From Rickettsiales bacterium (GTDB lineage: Bacteria > Pseudomonadota > Alphaproteobacteria > Rickettsiales > JALZUV01): a stretch of DNA of 8,547 nt. The translations under genes were made by a program, and so were the position numbers. The stretch covers positions 1 through 8,547 of the forward strand of contig JALZUV010000138.1 in assembly GCA_023301245.1 (NCBI GenBank), given 5' to 3'. Shown in pieces: positions 1-6,441 of the stretch. Below the pieces are notes generated by a model, which was not told the origin of the DNA, did no database searches, and worked only from the letters and a program-made list of their open reading frames with translations. How positions within the stretch are numbered: the first letter of the stretch is position 1; each line of letters opens with the position of its first letter.

Positions 1-452
1 TTTACTTCGCGTGGCAGTTTAGCCGCTGCCACCATTGCGCCTGAAAAGCCAACAATAGCCGCAACAGAATCCACCCGACGCAATGCCGTGTAAAGCGAGG
101 TCATCGTACCTTGCGAGAAACCGATGATGGCAAGCTTATCAATCGTCAGCTCATATTCTTTCAATTTAGCATCAATATAAGCATTAAGAATGGGGGCAGC
201 AGTTTTTACTTCACGCTCCAAGTCGGCTTCTTCACGGCTTTGCAAGCTAAACCATTGGCGGCCATAAGGTGCCATGTCACAAGGGAAGGGAGCATCAGGC
301 GAAATAAAAGTAGCATCAGGAAGTTTTGCTTCGAGTTCACTTGCCAGACCAATAAGGTCTTGCCCATCTGCCCCTAGGCCGTGCGCTAGTAACACAAGTT
401 GCTTAGTCGTACCGCTTGCGGCTTTTTGAGTATAAGTATTTAAATCTGTCAT
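1..452 (-). CDS. Alpha/beta hydrolase, carboxylesterase/phospholipase family (N-terminal 150 residues, cut by window edge)
   Basis: Translating the minus strand from the ATG at 452 gives an uninterrupted 150-residue frame that continues past the left edge. It starts MTDLNTYTQK and shows the family landmarks in order: the oxyanion-hole strand LVLLAHGLGADGQDL (residues 19-33), the segment FISPDAPF (49-56), an RQWFSL element (65-70), and the nucleophile elbow GFSQG (111-115) with Ser113. The catalytic Asp and His lie beyond the window, so completeness cannot be judged. Proteins of this family are cytosolic serine hydrolases acting on short-chain esters or lysophospholipids; the real substrate cannot be inferred. 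The gene diverges from polA across a gap of about 60 bp. No Shine-Dalgarno precedes the ATG. A dienelactone hydrolase is a less likely alternative, because those normally carry a Cys nucleophile. Confidence 0.88.
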   Translation of the reverse strand, partial: MTDLNTYTQKAASGTTKQLVLLAHGLGADGQDLIGLASELEAKLPDATFISPDAPFPCDMAPYGRQWFSLQSREEADLEREVKTAAPILNAYIDAKLKEYELTIDKLAIIGFSQGTMTSLYTALRRVDSVAAIVGFSGAMVAAAKLPREV

Positions 453-515
453 AAGAGCTTGATAACAACCCTATAGCAGATTGCAAACAAAACCCGCTTC
501 GTTATGCTGCGAAAC
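453..515. promoter_or_regulatory. Divergent intergenic region between hydrolase and polA, putative shared promoter
   Basis: This 63-bp gap is the only place where the promoters of the two divergent genes can lie, unless they sit inside coding sequence. It contains CTATAG at 471-476, a perfect 6-bp palindrome. It offers a TATAGC -10-like hexamer for polA and, on the other strand, TATAGG for the hydrolase gene. A TTGATA -35-like hexamer is present at 459-464, but it is only 7 nt from the TATA element and so is not usable with it. The assignment rests on gene geometry and one short motif, so the exact promoter is uncertain. No Shine-Dalgarno is seen on either side. Confidence 0.35.
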
Positions 516-3242
516 ATGACTCAACCAAAACGCCTTACCCTTATTGATGGCTCGGGATTTATCTTCCGCGCCTTTTTTGCCATGCCAAACCTTACTAATA
601 GTGAGGGCACGCCTGTAGGCGCAGTTTATGGCTTTGTAAATATGATTCAAAAACTCATCCGCGATGCGCAGAATAATGAATTTGATGATTATATCGCCTG
701 TATCTTCGATGCGGGACGCTTCACCTTCCGCAACGAAATTTATGACCAATATAAAGCCAACCGCGATGAAGCGCCTGAAGAGTTACGCCCACAGTTTGCA
801 CTCGTGCGTGAAGCCACCGAAGCCCTCGGCCTACCTGCGATTGAACTGGCAGGTGTTGAAGCTGACGACCTTATCGCCAGCTATTGCAAAGTTGCTAAGG
901 AGCAAGGCTTTGACGAGGTGATTGTTGTATCATCGGATAAAGATTTAATGCAGCTGGTCGATGATAATGCAGGCATCACCATGTTTGATGCGATGAAAAG
1001 CAAAGTGATTGACGAAGCCAAGGTCGATGAGAAATTCGGCGTGCCACCCCATAAGGTGAAAGATGTACTAGCGCTAATGGGTGATAGCTCGGATAATGTG
1101 CCCGGAATCCCTGGTATTGGCCCCAAAACGGCGATGCAGCTTATCAACCATTTTGGCGATTTGGAAAGCCTGCTGGCGCGCGCCGAAGAAGAAGTGCCGC
1201 AAAAGAAGCGCCGCGAATCGCTCATCGAATTTGCCGATGATGCACGCCTATCTTATACACTCGTCACGCTTAAAGATGATTGTGAATTGCCGATTCCGCT
1301 AGAAGAATGCGGTGAGCGCCCGTGGGAAGAGGGTAAGTTACGCAGTTTCTTACAGGCCATGGGTTTCCGAAAACTAGAAGAGCGCTTGGATGAAGGCTCA
1401 GCCGATACACCCGCCCCACAAGCCGCTGCACCTGTAGCCGCTAAAATCACAGAAACGGATTATCAATTAGCCGATGATGCAATGCTTGCAGCGATACTCG
1501 CGAAAGCTACCGCACAAGGCAGAGTCGCATTTTCGCTAGTAGAATCAGGCATTGGCTTATGTGTGGATGCAGGGCAGGCGGTTTATTACCCGTTTGCCAT
1601 CAGCCAAGCAGCTGCCCCTTCGGATGACCTGTTTGCCTTCGCAGAAGGTAACGACGAAGCCAGCGAGGCAAGCATCCCTCAAGCCTTACAGGCAGTTCTA
1701 ACCAATCCCGCTATCCTTAAAATTGGCCATGCGGTAAAGGTGGCAATGGGCGAGCTTGGCGAGATAACTCCTTGCGACGATGTAACATTGCTTTCTTACG
1801 CATTAGAAGCAGGGTTAAATAGCCATGAGTTTGGCAAATTAGTAGAGCGCGAATTAGGTGCAGCATTATCTGATGAGTCAGAAGCTCTCGGCAAAGGCCG
1901 CAGCAAAATTGGCTGGGCAGAAGCGCAAGCCCAAGCCGTGATGCCCCATTTAACCGAACGCGCCGATTACAGTTTACGCCTATGGCAGCAGTTAAAACCG
2001 CAATTAGCTCACAAGCAAGTGACCGCTATTTATGAGAAAATTGAACGACCATTACTGCCCATTATGGCCGAGATGGAACGCAAAGGGATTCGTGCTGACA
2101 AAGCCTATTTAGAAACATTATCCGTCGAATTTAGAGAATATATCGCGGTGCTAGAAAAAGAAATTTACGCACTAGCAGGCGAAGAGTTTCTTATTGGTTC
2201 GCCCAAGCAACTGGGCGAAGTGCTGTTCGATAAGCTCGGCATTCAAGGTGGCAAGAAAAGCAAGAAAAGCGGCAATTATTCTACGGGTGTTGAAATTCTC
2301 GAAGAGCTAGCAGCTCAAGGCCATATTATTGCCGAGAAGGTAGTTTCGTGGCGACAATATGAAAAACTCCGCAGCACTTATACGGATGCGCTACAAACAC
2401 AAGTTGAAGCTGATGGCCGCGTTCGCACTATCTTGCAGCAAACAGTTGCCGCTACAGGGCGCTTGAGCTCAACTAATCCGAATTTACAAAACATCCCTAT
2501 TCGTACCGAAGAAGGAAAACGTATTCGCAAAGCCTTTATTGCAGCCGATGGTTACAAGCTTATCGCCGCCGATTACTCGCAAATTGAGCTACGCTTGCTC
2601 GCTGAAATGGCCGATATTGAAGTGCTGAAGAAAGCCTTCCGTGAAGGGCACGATATTCACGCCGCCACGGCTAGCCAGATGTTCGGTGTGCCGCTTGAAG
2701 AAATGACGAGCGAATATCGCCGTCAGGCTAAAACGATTAATTTCGGTATTATCTATGGCATCTCGGCACATGGGCTAGCAGTACGCTTAGGTATTGAGCG
2801 TTCCGATGCGGCGAAATTTATTGATGCTTATTTTGAGCATTACCCTGGTATTCGCACCTATATGGAAGCTAAAAAGCTAGAGGCGCGCGAAAATGGTTAC
2901 ATTACCACGCTCTATGGGCGCAAGATTCACATTAAAGGGATTGCCGATAAAAACTTTAATATGCGCGCCTTTGCCGAACGCCAAGCCATTAACGCGCCGC
3001 TACAGGGAACCGCAGCCGATATTATTAAACGCGCAATGATTGCGGTGAACCGCGAATATGAAAATCATGCTGATGTTAAAATGTTACTGCAAGTACATGA
3101 TGAACTCCTCTTTGAAATTAAAGAAGATGTGGCGGAAAAAGAAACCGCTAACATTGTGAAAATTATGGAAAATTCAGCACATCTTTCATTACCGCTGATC
3201 GTAGAAGCAGGTATTGGGCACGATTGGGGAGAAATCCACTAG
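516..3242 (+). CDS. polA: DNA polymerase I, with a degenerate 3'-5' exonuclease domain
   Basis: PolA fills gaps and removes RNA primers during Okazaki fragment maturation and excision repair. With the ATG at 516 the protein has 908 residues, close to the family norm; an in-frame ATG at 504 would add only MLRN, and neither start has a Shine-Dalgarno. The 5' nuclease domain (about 1-285) keeps its metal-binding acidic residues: D11, VEADD (D117/D118), SSDKD (D141/D143) and GDSSDN (D190/D193), then a helix-hairpin-helix GIPGIGPKTA. An Ala/Pro-rich linker follows (about 296-312). The 3'-5' exonuclease-like domain (about 313-495) lacks every catalytic residue. The polymerase domain is intact: ATGRLSSTNPNLQNIPIR, motif A DYSQIELR (686-693), O-helix RRQAKTINFGIIYG (735-748, with K739, F743, Y747) and motif C VHDE (860-863). 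It should therefore polymerise and cleave flaps but not proofread. Confidence 0.97.
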   Translation: MTQPKRLTLIDGSGFIFRAFFAMPNLTNSEGTPVGAVYGFVNMIQKLIRDAQNNEFDDYIACIFDAGRFTFRNEIYDQYKANRDEAPEELRPQFALVREATEALGLPAIELAGVEADDLIASYCKVAKEQGFDEVIVVSSDKDLMQLVDDNAGITMFDAMKSKVIDEAKVDEKFGVPPHKVKDVLALMGDSSDNVPGIPGIGPKTAMQLINHFGDLESLLARAEEEVPQKKRRESLIEFADDARLSYTLVTLKDDCELPIPLEECGERPWEEGKLRSFLQAMGFRKLEERLDEGSADTPAPQAAAPVAAKITETDYQLADDAMLAAILAKATAQGRVAFSLVESGIGLCVDAGQAVYYPFAISQAAAPSDDLFAFAEGNDEASEASIPQALQAVLTNPAILKIGHAVKVAMGELGEITPCDDVTLLSYALEAGLNSHEFGKLVERELGAALSDESEALGKGRSKIGWAEAQAQAVMPHLTERADYSLRLWQQLKPQLAHKQVTAIYEKIERPLLPIMAEMERKGIRADKAYLETLSVEFREYIAVLEKEIYALAGEEFLIGSPKQLGEVLFDKLGIQGGKKSKKSGNYSTGVEILEELAAQGHIIAEKVVSWRQYEKLRSTYTDALQTQVEADGRVRTILQQTVAATGRLSSTNPNLQNIPIRTEEGKRIRKAFIAADGYKLIAADYSQIELRLLAEMADIEVLKKAFREGHDIHAATASQMFGVPLEEMTSEYRRQAKTINFGIIYGISAHGLAVRLGIERSDAAKFIDAYFEHYPGIRTYMEAKKLEARENGYITTLYGRKIHIKGIADKNFNMRAFAERQAINAPLQGTAADIIKRAMIAVNREYENHADVKMLLQVHDELLFEIKEDVAEKETANIVKIMENSAHLSLPLIVEAGIGHDWGEIH

Positions 3243-3262
3243 CAATCGCCGCGCGGTTTGGC

Positions 3263-3268
3263 TATAAG
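3263..3268 (+). promoter_or_regulatory. Possible -10 element (TATAAG) just upstream of the nitronate monooxygenase-like gene
   Basis: In the 36-bp gap after polA, TATAAG lies 10 bp before the ATG at 3279. If used as a -10, transcription would begin about 3 nt before the start codon, giving an almost leaderless mRNA, which would fit the absence of a Shine-Dalgarno. No good -35 is visible at the right distance (TAGCAA), and read-through from polA is an alternative. Low confidence. Confidence 0.2.
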
Positions 3269-3278
3269 CTATGCATTC

Positions 3279-4694
3279 ATGACTGACACATTTAAAAATA
3301 AGCTAAAGCCCGTATTAATTTCAGGCAAAGAAGTTCACCCAATTATTGAGGGTGGCAAAGGTATTTCTGCAAGCGATGGCGCGACTGCGGGAGCATTTGC
3401 GGCTGCGGGTGCAGTTGGCACATTCTCTGGCGTAAATGCTGCTTCTTACGACGATGCTGGCAACCGCATTCCTTACGAATATACCGCCACCACTCGTCGT
3501 GGCCGTCATGAAGAATTAATTGCGCTAAGCTCTGCTGGTGGTGTTGCCCAAGCAAAGCGCGCCCACGAAGTTTCAAACGGCAATGGCCGCTTACATGTAA
3601 ATGTATTGTGGGAAATGGGCGGAGCAGAAGAAATTCTCAACAACGTGCTAACGCAGGCTAAAGGCCTCGTTCACGGTGTTACTTGTGGCGCAGGCATGCC
3701 TTATCGTTTAAGCGAAATTGCTGCGGCGCATAATGTTTATTACCACCCAATTGTTTCATCTATGCGTGCATTCCGCGCACTTTGGAAACGTGCTTATAGC
3801 AAAGAAGTTAAATTGCTAGGCAGCGTGGTTTATGAAGACCCGTGGCTAGCAGGTGGGCACAATGGCCTATCTAATAGCGAAGATCCGAAAGTGCCTGAAG
3901 ATCCATATCCGCGCGTGGCAGAGCTGCGTAAGTTTATGAATCTCGTTGGTTTAAACGAAGTTCCTATTATTATGGCAGGTGGCGTATGGCATCTAAAAGA
4001 TTGGGAACATTGGTTAGATAACCCTGAAATTGGCCCGATTGCCTTCCAGTTTGGAACGCGTCCGTTGCTAACAGAAGAAAGCCCAATTCCACTATATTGG
4101 AAGAAGAAACTTCTTGCCCTTGAAGCTGGCGATGTTTTCTTAAACCGCTTTAGCCCAACTGGCTTCTATTCATCTGCGGTGAATAATGACTTTATTAAAG
4201 AGCTTCGCGGTCGTGGTGAGCGCCAAGTTGAATATCGTACTGAGCAAGAAGGCTACTTCTCTGAGCCTTACGGCTTTGGTCCACGCAAGCGCCCTCACTT
4301 TGTATCGCCTGAAGATATGCAGAAAATTGGCCGCTGGGAAAAAGACGGTTTTACCGATGCTTTAAAAACTCCTGATGATACCATCATTTTTGTTGAGCCT
4401 GCAAAAGCCCAAGAAATTACCAAAGACCAGATTGATTGTATGGGCTGCTTATCGCATTGCCGTTTCTCAAACTGGAAAGACCATGATGATTTCTCTACGG
4501 GCAAAAAAGCAGATCCACGCAGCTTCTGTATTCAAAAGACGCTACAAAACATCGCCCATGGCGAAGGCGGTGTTGAAACTGATTTGATGTTCAGTGGTCA
4601 TAACGCCTATAAATTTGCTGATGACCCATTTTATGAAGATGGCTTTATTCCAAGTGTCAGCGATTTAGTCGAACGTATTCGCGAAGGTCGCTAA
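3279..4694 (+). CDS. Nitronate monooxygenase-family FMN oxidoreductase with C-terminal cysteine cluster
   Basis: The 471-residue product starts at ATG 3279 (MTDTFKNKLKP); an in-frame TTG at 3258 would add seven residues and is less likely. It resembles the 2-nitropropane dioxygenase/nitronate monooxygenase TIM-barrel family, which binds FMN. An N-terminal PIIEGGKGIS strand is followed by GAFAAAGAVGTFSG (about 39-52), then AGGHNGLS (191-198) with the His of the family AGGH motif, then MAGGVW (232-237) and FQFGTRPLLTEES (256-268), the usual phosphate-binding end of the barrel. Residues beyond about 320 form an extra C-terminal region with C387, C390, C394 (CMGCLSHC) and C417 (RSFC), spaced like an iron-sulfur ligand set. 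It lies 36 bp after polA in the same direction and may be co-transcribed with it. The substrate is unknown; a nitronate or enoyl-type reductase role is equally possible. Its stop overlaps that of the converging SH3 gene. Confidence 0.85.
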   Translation: MTDTFKNKLKPVLISGKEVHPIIEGGKGISASDGATAGAFAAAGAVGTFSGVNAASYDDAGNRIPYEYTATTRRGRHEELIALSSAGGVAQAKRAHEVSNGNGRLHVNVLWEMGGAEEILNNVLTQAKGLVHGVTCGAGMPYRLSEIAAAHNVYYHPIVSSMRAFRALWKRAYSKEVKLLGSVVYEDPWLAGGHNGLSNSEDPKVPEDPYPRVAELRKFMNLVGLNEVPIIMAGGVWHLKDWEHWLDNPEIGPIAFQFGTRPLLTEESPIPLYWKKKLLALEAGDVFLNRFSPTGFYSSAVNNDFIKELRGRGERQVEYRTEQEGYFSEPYGFGPRKRPHFVSPEDMQKIGRWEKDGFTDALKTPDDTIIFVEPAKAQEITKDQIDCMGCLSHCRFSNWKDHDDFSTGKKADPRSFCIQKTLQNIAHGEGGVETDLMFSGHNAYKFADDPFYEDGFIPSVSDLVERIREGR

Positions 4695-5170
4695 TCTAGC
4701 TTCACGCCCCAAAGCAAACTGCTGGGCACCCAACCATCGGTATTGCCCACTTCTACTTCGCACCATTCGGGGCGACAGCTTTCAATTTTAACGATAACAC
4801 CCTTCATTAACTTGGCAGTCGCTTTTGCTTCTTCGAGTGGTTTTTCGCGTAAGTAAATATTATCGGCCAGCATCATGGCGGTGCGCTTGCCCGATAGAAC
4901 CGATTTATGCATCCAACCTTGCACACCTTCAAAATCTTCCACTTTGCGCCAATGTTCATATTCATTGATAATTTTTATCGGCAAATTTTTACGCGTGTAA
5001 TTCCACTTCACAGGATAGCGCTTACCAGGGCCATTGCGCATATAAGCTTCCTTGCTTTTCAGCGACACAAATCGCGGCAAAGGCAAGCCCGTTTCGCTGA
5101 TGGGCTGGGCAAAACTAGGAACGGCAAAAAGCCCGCCAACTATAAATAATATTGATAAATTTCGTATCAT
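4691..5170 (-). CDS. Exported tandem bacterial SH3-domain protein
   Basis: The 159-residue product begins with a short signal peptide: MIRN, then the hydrophobic LSILFIVGGLFAV and a probable signal peptidase I site SFA|QP after residue 21. No lipobox is present, so a soluble periplasmic protein is expected. Two SH3-like repeats follow. The first, about 34-93, has the typical EAYMRNGPGKRYPV opening and ends GWMHKSVLSG. The second, about 95-155, contains NIYLREKP and ends DGWVPSSLLWG. This matches the alphaproteobacterial SH3 proteins thought to bind cell-wall peptides or act as periplasmic adaptors; no catalytic domain is attached. C132 and C137 could form a disulfide. Its ATG overlaps the stop of the upstream unknown gene (ATGA), suggesting translational coupling. 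It is the last gene of the minus-strand row, and its stop overlaps the stop of the converging oxidoreductase gene. Confidence 0.88.
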   Translation of the reverse strand: MIRNLSILFIVGGLFAVPSFAQPISETGLPLPRFVSLKSKEAYMRNGPGKRYPVKWNYTRKNLPIKIINEYEHWRKVEDFEGVQGWMHKSVLSGKRTAMMLADNIYLREKPLEEAKATAKLMKGVIVKIESCRPEWCEVEVGNTDGWVPSSLLWGVKLD

Positions 5171-5439
5171 GCCAATTCAGGGGTTTGATAATTATAGTTA
5201 CGCATCATTTTCACTATCGACTCATCGCTAGGGGTTTCGCCAATACCTGACTCTAGAATTTCGCCATAGTCTGTCAATGTAAGCGCGGGTAATTTCTCCA
5301 TATCGGCAAAAAATTGTTTTTGCTTATGCTTGTTAAGACGCACATAAAAATACATGCTTATCGAATCGGGCAGGGTGGAAGCGATAATACAGATATCGTC
5401 ATTTCGATGTAGTGCGGCTAGGTGAGATTGTTTTTCCAT
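5167..5439 (-). CDS. Small conserved-looking protein of unknown function (about 90 residues)
   Basis: I do not recognise this protein. From the ATG at 5439 it has 90 residues, starting MEKQSHLAALHRNDD and ending YNYQTPELA. It is soluble, with no signal peptide or membrane segment. It has a beta-like stretch (ICIIASTLPDSISMYFYVRL, about 16-35), a Lys/Gln-rich helix (HKQKQFFADMEKLPAL) and an acidic TLTDYGEILESGIGETPSDES section. In-frame ATGs at 5451 (MGDK) and 5481 are alternatives; both would overlap the upstream gene. I prefer 5439 because it follows the upstream TAA by one base and has a GGGCG purine-rich stretch 5 nt before it. Its stop overlaps the SH3 gene start by four bases. This coupling on both sides supports a real gene despite the lack of a recognised family. 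The position implies it works with, or is made together with, the IMPase-like and SH3 proteins. Confidence 0.72.
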   Translation of the reverse strand: MEKQSHLAALHRNDDICIIASTLPDSISMYFYVRLNKHKQKQFFADMEKLPALTLTDYGEILESGIGETPSDESIVKMMRNYNYQTPELA

Positions 5440-5440
5440 T

Positions 5441-6400
5441 TTATCGCCCATGCTGTTTATGTAATTCACTAGGCTCAACAAGAGTTTTTGTATTTTCAGT
5501 CACGATATCGCCTTTGGCAAGTTTAACGGCTTTTACAAACTTCTTCATCACGTCTTTGGCAACATCAGGATGCATCACAAATACCATATCACGGTTTTTA
5601 GAATCAGTAAGAATAGGGTCGCGCACCACAACTGCCCCCGCTTTTTCTGCAATAAAAGCACCAATTTCGCCTTCCGGCATTTTGCTATTGCCGAGCACTG
5701 TATGCGAACGAACGCCAAGCCCCACCCACGCGGCAGGAGTTTCTGTCATTGCCACTTCATGCAGCGAGCCGCCAACATTCTCTCGCACCAAAGAGGTGAA
5801 TACAGCCTTAAAAATTGAGCGCTCTTGTGTATGCATCGAAGCATATTCTGCTGCAAATTTTTTGCGTAAGGGCGGGATATTAAATTCTTTAACGGTTAAT
5901 TCCTCACCTTTAAAGCGCGGCAACATAATACGATAAGCCGATGTTTTATCAGCATAATAAAACTCACCCATCACAGGGTGGTAAATGCCCGCCGATTTAA
6001 TATCGCCCTTACTATCTTTAACCGCATTGCATAATGCCCAATTAGGGTCACCATCTTTATAATTGGCAGAGCCATCAAGAAAATAATTATGATTACGAGA
6101 TTTTATCGTCACTTTATCGCGGCTAAAGACTGTCTGCTTGGAAGTTTTATTTTCCTTATTAAGCCCCGTCTGCACTCGAAGATGAAAGGGAGGAATCTCT
6201 TTATCTGGCTTATCGTAAACGGCATGGCGTAATTTAAAATCCAGCCTCTTACTATTAATACCCTCCACCACCGCTTCGATAGAATCATGCTGACGGCGGG
6301 TCTTATAAAGCTCATCACCCACAGATTTTAGCTCCGCCAACAGCTTAGCGGCATCTTTTGGTAAATGCTGACGAATATCTTTTTTAAAACTCATCGCCAT
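5441..6400 (-). CDS. Inositol-monophosphatase-fold protein with degenerate active site (probable pseudoenzyme)
   Basis: The 319-residue product has the order of elements of the IMPase/CysQ/FBPase superfamily. FLDGSANYKDGDPNWALCNAV (107-127) corresponds to the family DPLDGTxNF...P.f..sia block. Then GIYHPVMGEFYYAD (138-151) corresponds to GVVYxPvxxExfxA, VGGSLHEVAM (209-218) to the lGSaAldla helix, and EGEIGAFIAEKAGAVV (243-258) to WDxAAGxlivxEAGG. The metal site is damaged. The first Asp of DPxD is replaced by Tyr106, the upstream GEE motif is not recognisable around 85-100, and the WD aspartate is replaced (MPEGE). Only Asp109 and the following Gly-Ser remain. This suggests a non-catalytic relative or a changed activity. 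It sits 41 nt downstream of cysK; CysQ is an IMPase relative of sulfur assimilation, but these residues argue against CysQ activity. A second ATG at 6394 is an equally possible start. Confidence 0.7.
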   Translation of the reverse strand: MAMSFKKDIRQHLPKDAAKLLAELKSVGDELYKTRRQHDSIEAVVEGINSKRLDFKLRHAVYDKPDKEIPPFHLRVQTGLNKENKTSKQTVFSRDKVTIKSRNHNYFLDGSANYKDGDPNWALCNAVKDSKGDIKSAGIYHPVMGEFYYADKTSAYRIMLPRFKGEELTVKEFNIPPLRKKFAAEYASMHTQERSIFKAVFTSLVRENVGGSLHEVAMTETPAAWVGLGVRSHTVLGNSKMPEGEIGAFIAEKAGAVVVRDPILTDSKNRDMVFVMHPDVAKDVMKKFVKAVKLAKGDIVTENTKTLVEPSELHKQHGR

Positions 6401-6401
6401 T

Positions 6402-6407
6402 ACTATA
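6402..6407 (-). promoter_or_regulatory. Possible -10 element (TATAGT) immediately before the IMPase-like gene
   Basis: On the minus strand TATAGT ends 1 nt before the ATG at 6400 and 7 nt before the ATG at 6394. If it is a -10 element, transcription would start about at the 6394 ATG, giving a leaderless mRNA and favouring that start. The -35 position (ATCAAA) matches only half of the consensus. The 41-bp cysK-IMPase gap has no clear terminator, so read-through from cysK is an equal possibility. Confidence 0.2.
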
Positions 6408-6441
6408 GCGAAAGAGCTTTAAGTTTTGATTAAGGCGATAA

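Noticed and set aside
111..377. 88-codon plus-strand open frame at the left end
   Set aside because: It is antisense to the hydrolase, whose frame contains GFSQG and other family motifs.
504..515. Earlier polA start adding MLRN
   Set aside because: Four extra residues not expected before the conserved LTLIDG strand; no Shine-Dalgarno supports it. Not excluded, but 516 is preferred.
881..1225. 114-codon minus-strand open frame inside polA
   Set aside because: It is antisense to the conserved 5' nuclease domain of PolA and has Ser-rich shadow-like composition.
2251..2268. Tandem nine-base repeat (GCAAGAAAA twice) in polA
   Set aside because: It encodes the Lys-rich loop GKKSKK before the conserved YSTG of the thumb region, normal in PolA; no sign of recent expansion.
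3248..3255. CCGCGCGG palindrome between polA and the oxidoreductase gene
   Set aside because: Four-base arms with no loop and no following T-run; it cannot form a Rho-independent terminator.
5412..5936. 174-codon plus-strand open frame opposite the IMPase-like gene
   Set aside because: Its translation is rich in Ser, Thr and Pro with no recognisable motif, and the opposite strand carries a frame with clear superfamily blocks and gene-like junctions. It is an antisense shadow.
5441..6400. Calling the IMPase-like gene cysQ because of its place after cysK
   Set aside because: The DPLDGT and WD metal-binding residues needed for CysQ phosphatase activity are not conserved, so proximity alone is not enough.
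6411..6420. AAAGAGCTTT inverted repeat in the cysK-IMPase gap, considered as terminator
   Set aside because: Arms of four bases with a two-base loop and no GC-rich stem; too weak to be a terminator.
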